DNA of 7,248 nt from an uncultured bacterium (lineage in GTDB: Bacteria > Patescibacteriota > Gracilibacteria > UBA4473), in contig CAMZKS010000127.1 of NCBI GenBank assembly GCA_947311285.1, positions 1 through 7,248 of the forward strand, read 5' to 3'. A program made the translations under genes and the position numbers. The stretch's first letter is position 1. Each line of letters starts with the position of its first letter. This document shows, piece after piece, positions 1-4,545 of this stretch. The notes below the pieces were generated by a model. It had not been told where the DNA came from, made no database searches, and worked only from the letters and a program-made list of their open reading frames with translations.

Positions 1-117
1 CTTATTCACAACGATACCATAGGTAACATTACCATCTTCGGAGATAAATTCATAACAAAAATTTTCAGGAAGATAATTTGAGAAATTAACCTTAAACTTG
101 ATGAAAAACTGCGCCAC
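1..117 (-). CDS. N-terminal fragment of an unrecognised protein, cut by the window edge
   Basis: An open frame runs from a GTG at 117-115 off the left edge, giving 39 codons with protein-like composition (for example N-Y-L-P-E-N-F-C-Y-E-F and Y-G-I-V-V-N-K). An in-frame TAA at 144-142 limits the start. GTG is preferred because an AAGG (complement of 123-126) lies five bases upstream; a TTG at 132-130 is the alternative and would add five residues. The gene diverges from thrS across a 110-bp spacer. I do not recognise the product. The run F-x-x-Y-L-P-E followed by G-I-V-V loosely recalls the N-terminal 3'-DNA-binding region of PriA helicase, but the expected G-x-x-V-x-V-P segment between them is not visible, so this is only a guess. 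That a coding region exists here is fairly likely; its function is open. Confidence 0.55.
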   Translation of the reverse strand, partial: MAQFFIKFKVNFSNYLPENFCYEFISEDGNVTYGIVVNK

Positions 118-156
118 TCTGACCTTAATCAAAAAAATCGCTTAAGTGCGGCAAGG

Positions 157-162
157 TATAGT
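157..162 (+). promoter_or_regulatory. possible -10 element for thrS
   Basis: TATAGT matches five of six bases of the sigma-70 -10 consensus and lies about 66 bases upstream of the thrS ATG. Transcription from here would include the hairpin at 178-207 in the leader. No good -35 hexamer sits 16-18 bases upstream; that stretch is an A-run. The complementary strand reads TATACC across part of the same bases, so the site could serve both divergent genes, but this is weak. Confidence 0.2.
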
Positions 163-177
163 GGAATTGATCTTCAC

Positions 178-213
178 GCCTCCCTGCCAAACTCGTAAGG
201 CCGGAGCATTTTT
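178..213 (+). promoter_or_regulatory. leader hairpin upstream of thrS, possible operator or attenuator
   Basis: CTCC at 180-183 can pair with GGAG at 203-206, and GCC at 186-188 with GGC at 199-201, separated by a small internal loop. This leaves the ten-base loop 189-198, which contains CTCGTAA at 192-198. Five T residues follow at 209-213. The element lies in the thrS leader, 15-50 bases before the ATG. In E. coli, ThrRS represses its own mRNA by binding a leader hairpin that mimics the tRNA-Thr anticodon arm with a CGU triplet. The CGT here, about 33 bases upstream of the start, fits that idea. The hairpin-plus-T-run also fits an attenuator. I see no T-box consensus. The pairing is seen; the function is inferred. 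Confidence 0.35.
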
Positions 214-227
214 AACCTTTAATTATT

Positions 228-1985
228 ATGAATACCACCGAATTAACTTTGGAAGAAAAACGACGACACACGGGCTCTCATATACTTTCTTACGCTGTTG
301 GTATGGCGTTTAAAGACGTTAAGCGAGGGGTTGGTCCTCATACTGATACGGGCTTCTATCAAGATTTTGATTTTGGCAACCAAGAGGTGTCTGATAAAGA
401 TTTCAAAAAAATCGAAAAAAAGATGCGTTGGATTGTTAACAAAAATTTTAAAGTGATTCGAGTTGAAAAAACTCCCGCAGAGGCGCGAGCGTACTTTGCC
501 AATGACGAGTATAAATTAGAATTAATTGATGAAATTGAAGCACGAGGAGAAATTTTAACCTTTCATAATTTTGTGAACGAAGGTGGTGAAGAGGTGTACC
601 AAGACTTATGTATGGGCGGACACTTAGAATCAACGGGTGAAATTGGAGTCTTTAAGCTCACAAAAATGGCTGGGGCTTACTGGCGTGGCGATAGTGAGCG
701 CACTATGATGAATCGTATTTACGGAGTAGCCTTTGAAGACGAAGCCGCCCTAAAAGCCTATGAAAAATTTTTAGAAGAAGCCGCTAAGCGCGATCACCGA
801 AAGCTAGGAGCGGAATTAGATTTATTCACTTTCTCTGAGAAAGTTGGTTCAGGTTTGCCGTTATTCACGCCTAAGGGTGCGTTTATGCGCAATAAAATTA
901 AAGACACGATTATGGATATTCAAAGCCAATACGGTTTTGAAGAAGTCTATATTCCACATATTACTAAAAAGGATTTATACGAAACTTCTGGGCACTGGGA
1001 TAAATTTAAAGACGACCTATTCCACGTAAAAGGAAAAGGCGACACTGAGTTTGTGATGAAACCAATGAATTGTCCACATCACACGCAAATTTACGCTTCA
1101 CAAATGCGTTCTTACCGTGATTTACCCATTCGTTACGCGGAGACTACAACTTGTTATCGCGACGAATTACCTGGTGAATTACTTGGCTTAAGCCGGGTTC
1201 GAGCGTTGACTCAAGATGATGGTCACGTTTTTTGTACGAACGACCAAGTGGGGGAAGAAGTACAGAACTTAGTAAAAGTGGTTCGTGAATTCTACACCAA
1301 GTTGGGAATGTGGGACGATGGTCAATTTTGGGTCAGCCTGTCGGTTCGCGATTCCTCTAATAAAGAGAAATACTTAGGAGAGGATAAATACTGGGACCAA
1401 GCGGAAGATTTTCTTGAACTCGTAGCCGAAGGCGAAAAATTGCCCTACAAAAGAGTGGAAGGAGAAGCGGCTTTTTATGGCCCAAAACTCGATTTTCAGT
1501 TTAAAGACGCCATTGGACGTGAGTGGCAATTAGCCACTATTCAATTAGATTTTGTTCAACCGGAACGATTCGGTCTTGAATATATCAATGACCAAGGACA
1601 AAAAGAACCTCCAGTAATGATTCATCGAGCGATTGCTGGTAGTTTAGAACGATTTATGAGTGTGATTATCGAACACTTTGCGGGTGCTTTTCCGGCTTGG
1701 CTGGCTCCGGTTCAAGTGCATATTTTACCAGTAAACCAAGTACACGAAAATTTTGCTTATAATTTAGCTCAGCAACTTAAAGGCGCTGGTGGACGAGTTG
1801 AAGTGTATGACCCATCGGACAGTTTGGGGAAACGAATCCGTAACAGCCAAACAAAAAAAATCCCCTACACGCTTGTAGTAGGTGATAACGAAGTAAATTC
1901 GGGGAAACTTAACGTTCGCTCATACGGAAAAGAAAAAGAAGAATTACTGGGACTCGACCAATTTATTGAGCTTTTAAACGCTTAA
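228..1985 (+). CDS. thrS: threonyl-tRNA synthetase lacking the TGS domain
   Basis: This cytoplasmic class II synthetase attaches threonine to tRNA-Thr and clears mischarged Ser-tRNA-Thr. At 585 residues it is shorter than the E. coli enzyme (642), because it begins directly at the editing domain. That domain spans about residues 10-185, with metal-site-like residues H14, H18 (HTGSH), C128 and H132 (DLCMGGH). The catalytic core spans about 190-490. The zinc ligands expected from E. coli are present as C282 (PMNCPHH), H333 (QDDGHVFC) and H466 (VMIHRAI). Motif 2 Arg is R311 (CYRDE), and motif 3 is the run around GSLERF. The anticodon-binding domain follows to the C-terminus. The ATG start is firm on its upstream side because an in-frame TAA lies at 213-215, so no TGS domain is hidden there. 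No Shine-Dalgarno is evident. The stop codon abuts the ATG of the transporter gene. Confidence 0.97.
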   Translation: MNTTELTLEEKRRHTGSHILSYAVGMAFKDVKRGVGPHTDTGFYQDFDFGNQEVSDKDFKKIEKKMRWIVNKNFKVIRVEKTPAEARAYFANDEYKLELIDEIEARGEILTFHNFVNEGGEEVYQDLCMGGHLESTGEIGVFKLTKMAGAYWRGDSERTMMNRIYGVAFEDEAALKAYEKFLEEAAKRDHRKLGAELDLFTFSEKVGSGLPLFTPKGAFMRNKIKDTIMDIQSQYGFEEVYIPHITKKDLYETSGHWDKFKDDLFHVKGKGDTEFVMKPMNCPHHTQIYASQMRSYRDLPIRYAETTTCYRDELPGELLGLSRVRALTQDDGHVFCTNDQVGEEVQNLVKVVREFYTKLGMWDDGQFWVSLSVRDSSNKEKYLGEDKYWDQAEDFLELVAEGEKLPYKRVEGEAAFYGPKLDFQFKDAIGREWQLATIQLDFVQPERFGLEYINDQGQKEPPVMIHRAIAGSLERFMSVIIEHFAGAFPAWLAPVQVHILPVNQVHENFAYNLAQQLKGAGGRVEVYDPSDSLGKRIRNSQTKKIPYTLVVGDNEVNSGKLNVRSYGKEKEELLGLDQFIELLNA

Positions 1986-2882
1986 ATGCTTGAATCTATT
2001 CCTATAAAATGGCGAGGGTACAGTCTGGCTACTTTAGCCATGCTGTCGTTTACCGTTGCCATTTTGTTTACCAAGTTGGGGCTTAATTTAACCAATGCTG
2101 ATTTTTATAGTTTAGCCATTTGGGGATGGGGTATTGGGATGGTTGTCGCCACCTTGGGGTTTTATCTGCCGGTTAAATCTCAACGAACAACCCTGGTTCC
2201 TGATTTAAAACAGCATTATAAATTTTTTGGAATCATATCCGTGCTCACCGTTATTAACGGCGGCACGTGGTTTTATGGTATGTCACAAATTAATGGTGGC
2301 GTGGTCGCGCTGATCGATCAAAATGTGTTGGTATGGTCTTTTTTGCTGGGGGCTTTGTTCTTAGGAGAGCGCTTTAGTTGGCGTCAGTTATCGGCGATTG
2401 GTTTAACGCTTTTAGGTCTTGGTATTGTTTCAAGTCTTAAGGGGGAAGTAACCGCTATTGGGGTTTTAAGTTTGTTGACTTGTGGCTTCTCTATAGCGAG
2501 TCAAAGCCTGCTTATTAAAAAATATGGAAAACCCTTTAATGCTTTAGCCTTAACTTTTTGGCGTGGCTGGAGCATGGTGCTGGCTTCTTTGGCTCTAAGC
2601 CTGGCCTTAGGAAAATTCACTCTCAACATAGAACTACCCGCTTTAATGTCTGTTGGATTGGCTCAGTTTTTTGGCCTCTTTATGGGAAGAGCCGCCTACA
2701 TTAAAGCCCATGAATATCTACCCATGTCTCAACTAAACTTTTTAATGCTTGGAATCCCTGTCACTGTGCTGTTTGCGAGTACTTGGCTACTAGGAGAGCC
2801 TTTGAGCTCGCAAAAGCTACTAGGTGCCGCCGTAATGCTTTGTGGACTCGTTTGGTTTATTAGTCGTAAAGCAAAACGATAA
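1986..2882 (+). CDS. EamA/DMT-superfamily ten-helix inner-membrane transporter
   Basis: The 298-residue hydrophobic protein has about ten predicted membrane segments (roughly residues 13-32, 40-60, 80-98, 104-122, 132-149, 155-173, 183-207, 213-233, 247-267 and 275-292). They form two EamA-type halves of five helices. Each half carries the family pattern of a helix end L-G-E followed by S-x-x-Q/Q-L and a Gly-rich helix: LGERFSWRQL near 126-135, and LGEPLSSQKLLG near 269-280. The basic C-terminus (SRKAKR) is likely cytoplasmic. Members of this family export or import amino acids and other small metabolites; the substrate cannot be read from the sequence. The ATG directly follows the thrS stop codon with no spacer and no Shine-Dalgarno, which suggests translational coupling. 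An amino-acid substrate would be a natural guess but is unsupported. Confidence 0.9.
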   Translation: MLESIPIKWRGYSLATLAMLSFTVAILFTKLGLNLTNADFYSLAIWGWGIGMVVATLGFYLPVKSQRTTLVPDLKQHYKFFGIISVLTVINGGTWFYGMSQINGGVVALIDQNVLVWSFLLGALFLGERFSWRQLSAIGLTLLGLGIVSSLKGEVTAIGVLSLLTCGFSIASQSLLIKKYGKPFNALALTFWRGWSMVLASLALSLALGKFTLNIELPALMSVGLAQFFGLFMGRAAYIKAHEYLPMSQLNFLMLGIPVTVLFASTWLLGEPLSSQKLLGAAVMLCGLVWFISRKAKR

Positions 2883-2910
2883 GCGCAGGCTCAATAAAAA
2901 AACCGTTAAC

Positions 2911-2957
2911 AAAAAAGACCGCTCTCTAAGTTGAAAGTAACTTTAGAGACCGGTCTT
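2911..2957 (-). terminator. long hairpin terminator between convergent genes
   Basis: Bases 2915-2932 pair with 2939-2957 to give 17 base pairs, with one C-C mismatch (2922/2950), one bulged T (2942) and a six-base loop (2933-2938). Read on the minus strand, the stem is followed by six T residues (complement of 2911-2916), so it is a standard intrinsic terminator for the gene at 2976-3278. On the plus strand the nearest T-run starts about 13 bases after the stem, so termination of the thrS-transporter transcript here is possible but less clear. Confidence 0.85.
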
Positions 2958-2975
2958 AGCTAAAAGAGATTTTTA

Positions 2976-3278
2976 CTAGAAAGGTAGGTCTTCTGGTTGA
3001 AGATCTTCTTTCGTCGGTGCGGGTTTTGCTGCCTTAGGGGCTGCATCGCTTCCTCCTGCTTTATCTGCATTAGGTTTCCACGTATCAACTTCTAAGTAAT
3101 GTGTCATACCACCAGCAGATGGTTCTCGACGCTCCTTAACGTTCAAGTTAATCCAACCGTTGCTCATATTGGCCTGCATTTTTTCATCATCTTCAGCCGT
3201 AAGGCTTAGCTTCATTAGGTCACCGTATTGAGTGGTGATCTTCTTTCCGTTTCCAACATAAATTTTTTCTTCTGACAT
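2976..3278 (-). CDS. small protein with SSB-like layout (beta-rich domain, linker, acidic D-L-P-F tail)
   Basis: This 100-residue protein is not assigned to a named family. Residues 5-70 look beta-rich (IYVGNGKK, YGDLMKLSL, NGWINLNVKERRE, THYLEVDTWKPN) and could form a compact OB-like fold. Residues 71-90 are a flexible Ala/Pro/Lys/Gly linker. The last ten residues are acidic and end in PEDLPF. Bacterial SSB proteins have this layout, and their acidic tips (typically DDIPF) recruit PriA, RecO, RecQ, exonuclease I and others. At 100 residues it is shorter than classical SSB (about 160-180), and I see no canonical SSB motif, so a second, non-canonical ssDNA-binding or SSB-partner-mimicking role is inferred only. 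The ATG start has no Shine-Dalgarno. A -10-like TATACT lies about 25 bases upstream, and a strong terminator follows, so it is probably a single-gene unit. Small proteins with a similar Y-V-G-x-G-K opening and T-H-Y-x-E/S-V-D-T-W-K-P segment are, from memory, common in CPR and some phages. Confidence 0.85.
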   Translation of the reverse strand: MSEEKIYVGNGKKITTQYGDLMKLSLTAEDDEKMQANMSNGWINLNVKERREPSAGGMTHYLEVDTWKPNADKAGGSDAAPKAAKPAPTKEDLQPEDLPF

Positions 3279-3303
3279 AATTTAGGGTAATTAATTCAGG
3301 CAA

Positions 3304-3309
3304 AGTATA
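3304..3309 (-). promoter_or_regulatory. possible -10 element for the small SSB-tailed protein gene
   Basis: Read on the minus strand, these bases are TATACT, five of six matches to the sigma-70 -10 consensus, in an AT-rich stretch about 25 bases before the ATG at 3278. This would give a leader of roughly 18 bases. No convincing -35 hexamer is found at 16-18 bases. The rpsG terminator upstream at 3406-3432 makes an own promoter for this gene likely. Confidence 0.35.
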
Positions 3310-3405
3310 AGAAAAATAATTTATGAAGGCGAGACAAAAGGCCAAAAGAATTCTTATTTACTGGATCACAATTTAAAATTGGGAAAGTAAGGTCTTTTTA
3401 AACAC

Positions 3406-3432
3406 AAAAAAACCGACCCAAGGGGCCGGTTT
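3406..3432 (-). terminator. intrinsic terminator of the rpoC-rpsL-rpsG transcript
   Basis: Bases 3410-3419 pair with 3423-3432, giving nine pairs with one A-C mismatch (3416/3426) around a three-base loop. On the minus strand the stem runs into seven T residues (complement of 3406-3412). This is a standard rho-independent terminator, about 70 bases after the rpsG stop codon. It closes the ribosomal-protein unit, so a downstream fusA is not co-transcribed here. Confidence 0.85.
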
Positions 3433-3455
3433 GTAATTATAAGTTCTATCACCTC

Positions 3456-3491
3456 TGCCTTTCAGGCATCTCCTCTTAGTTGTAAGAGGAG
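3456..3491 (-). other. two extra hairpins in the rpsG 3' untranslated region
   Basis: A perfect nine-pair stem (3470-3478 with 3483-3491, loop GTTG or its complement CAAC) starts nine bases after the rpsG stop codon on the minus strand. A five-pair stem (3456-3460 with 3464-3468, loop of three) follows at once. Neither is followed by a T-run in the direction of rpsG transcription, so they are not terminators in that direction. They could protect the mRNA 3' end, be a processing site, or act with the terminator at 3406-3432. Confidence 0.6.
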
Positions 3492-3499
3492 AAAAAAGG

Positions 3500-4045
3500 T
3501 TAGTAACGAGCCAAGTGAGCAAAAGCTTTATTAGCTTGAGCCATTCGGTGTACATCTTCTTTTTTACCGTAAGCAAAACCAGTTTCGTTAGAAGCATCAA
3601 GCAGTTCTCCTGCTAGACGTTTAAACATTGGTTGTCCTTTCTTTTTTCGAGCCCCTTCTAGTACCCAACGGATACAAAGTGATTGTTGTCGTTTTTCTGT
3701 TACTTCCATTGGAATCTGGTAAACAGCGCCACCAATACGCTTCGCTTTAACCTCCATTGCCGGAGTTGCATTTTTAAGCGCTGTTTCAAAACACTTTAAT
3801 GGATCATCTTGACCCCGTCGGTATAGTTCTTTAAGCGTGTCTCGCATGATTTTAACGGCCACTGTTTTTTTACCATTTTTCATCACGCAGTTTACAAATT
3901 TATCTTGAAGTGGATCTCCAAAAGAAAATTGATCTTGGTATTTTTTTCGTGCTTTCACCGGCTTATCTGTAGCTGATGATGTTTTAGCTGAGCTTTTTAC
4001 AGGCGCCGCTTTAGCTTTTGGCGCTACTTTTGTTTTGTCTGACAT
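3500..4045 (-). CDS. rpsG: 30S ribosomal protein S7 with an N-terminal extension
   Basis: S7 (uS7) is a primary binder of the 3' major domain of 16S rRNA and nucleates assembly of the 30S head. The family core is clear from about residue 33 on: FGDPLQDKFVN, MKNGKK, AMEVKAKRIGG, YQIPMEV, RWVLEGARKKK and the terminal KKEDVHRMAQANKAFAHLARY stretch. The total of 181 residues exceeds the usual 155-160. The excess is a Lys/Ala/Ser-rich, probably disordered tail of about 30 residues before RKKYQDQFSFGD. No internal Met lies between the tail and the core, so the tail cannot be removed by choosing a later ATG. The gene follows rpsL after 73 bp. No Shine-Dalgarno is visible before the ATG. Its transcript ends at 3406-3432; fusA does not follow. 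Confidence 0.97.
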   Translation of the reverse strand: MSDKTKVAPKAKAAPVKSSAKTSSATDKPVKARKKYQDQFSFGDPLQDKFVNCVMKNGKKTVAVKIMRDTLKELYRRGQDDPLKCFETALKNATPAMEVKAKRIGGAVYQIPMEVTEKRQQSLCIRWVLEGARKKKGQPMFKRLAGELLDASNETGFAYGKKEDVHRMAQANKAFAHLARY

Positions 4046-4078
4046 AGTGTCTTAAATTAATAAATAAAATATAAAAGA

Positions 4079-4108
4079 GGGAGTAAGCTGGATTCTCAGC
4101 CTACTCCC
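4079..4108 (-). promoter_or_regulatory. strong hairpin in the rpsL-rpsG spacer
   Basis: Bases 4079-4090 pair with 4097-4108 to form eleven pairs with one A-C mismatch (4086/4101) and a six-base loop (4091-4096). The hairpin starts 10 bases after the rpsL stop and ends about 33 bases before the rpsG ATG. On the minus strand it is followed by TCTTTTATATTTTATTTATT, which is T-rich but interrupted, so partial termination is possible. In E. coli, S7 represses its own synthesis by binding the rpsL-rpsG intercistronic mRNA. A hairpin in the same place is compatible with that, but no specific 16S-like S7 site is recognised. Confidence 0.6.
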
Positions 4109-4118
4109 GAATTTTTAA

Positions 4119-4532
4119 CTAGTTTTTAGGTTTCTTGGCACCGTATCTTGAACGACTCTGTTTTCGGTTTTCAACTCCTTGAGTATCAAGTGTCCCTCGA
4201 ACAATGTGGTAACGCACACCAATCAAATCTTTCACACTTCCTCCACGAATCATTACTACTGAATGTTCTTGGAGATTGTGCCCTTCTCCCATGATGTACG
4301 CATTTACTTCGTAACCATTAGTGAGGCGAACTCGTGCGATCTTCCGTAAAGCCGAATTTGGTTTTTTAGGGGTGGTTGTTGTTACTTTAATACAAACACC
4401 TCGTTTTTGAGGAGCTGGAGAATTAACGGCTTTATTTTTTAAAGAGTTAAAACTAGATTGTAAGGCCGGAGACTTAGATTTCCGAATTTTATCCTTACGA
4501 GGATTTCGAACTAATTGATTAATAGTTGGCAT
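4119..4532 (-). CDS. rpsL: 30S ribosomal protein S12
   Basis: S12 (uS12) sits at the decoding centre of the 30S subunit and helps monitor codon-anticodon pairing. The 137-residue sequence is diagnostic: PTINQLVR at the start, PQKRGVC, TTTTPKKPNSALRK at 51-64, GEGHNLQEHSVVMIRGG at 82-98, and the basic KQSRSRYGAKKPKN end. A 13-residue insertion near 26-40 (E. coli has 124 residues) is usual outside Proteobacteria. Lys56 and Lys101 correspond to the E. coli residues whose change gives streptomycin resistance; both are unchanged. The loop normally reading K-D-L-P-G is K-D-L-I-G here (Ile104). Asp102 is the residue that RimO methylthiolates in other bacteria. The ATG lies 13 bp after the rpoC stop codon, with only a weak AAGAAA purine run before it, so the gene is very probably co-transcribed with rpoC. 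Confidence 0.98.
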   Translation of the reverse strand: MPTINQLVRNPRKDKIRKSKSPALQSSFNSLKNKAVNSPAPQKRGVCIKVTTTTPKKPNSALRKIARVRLTNGYEVNAYIMGEGHNLQEHSVVMIRGGSVKDLIGVRYHIVRGTLDTQGVENRKQSRSRYGAKKPKN

Positions 4533-4545
4533 ATTTTTTTCTTGG

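Noticed and set aside
55..65. Apparent frameshift in the left-edge gene at an A/T run
   Set aside because: Careful reading of the junction (five A then four T on the plus strand) shows the frame is continuous from base 117 to base 1.
118..227. T-box riboswitch in front of thrS
   Set aside because: No T-box antiterminator consensus (AGGGTGGNACCGCG) or specifier stem is found, and the spacer is too short.
448..633. Open frame of 61 codons on the minus strand
   Set aside because: It lies wholly inside thrS, whose editing-domain residues are encoded on the plus strand here; the composition is not protein-like.
844..1029. Open frame of 61 codons on the plus strand in another frame
   Set aside because: It lies wholly inside the catalytic part of thrS and has no recognisable features.
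3434..3442. TATAAT on the minus strand just after rpsG, with a weak CTGAAA -35 at 18 bases
   Set aside because: A transcript from here would run straight into the terminator hairpin at 3406-3432, so it is an unlikely promoter for the small gene.
3373..3600. Open frame of 75 codons on the minus strand
   Set aside because: It starts inside rpsG and runs through the hairpins and terminator; low-complexity Leu/Lys composition indicates a shadow frame.
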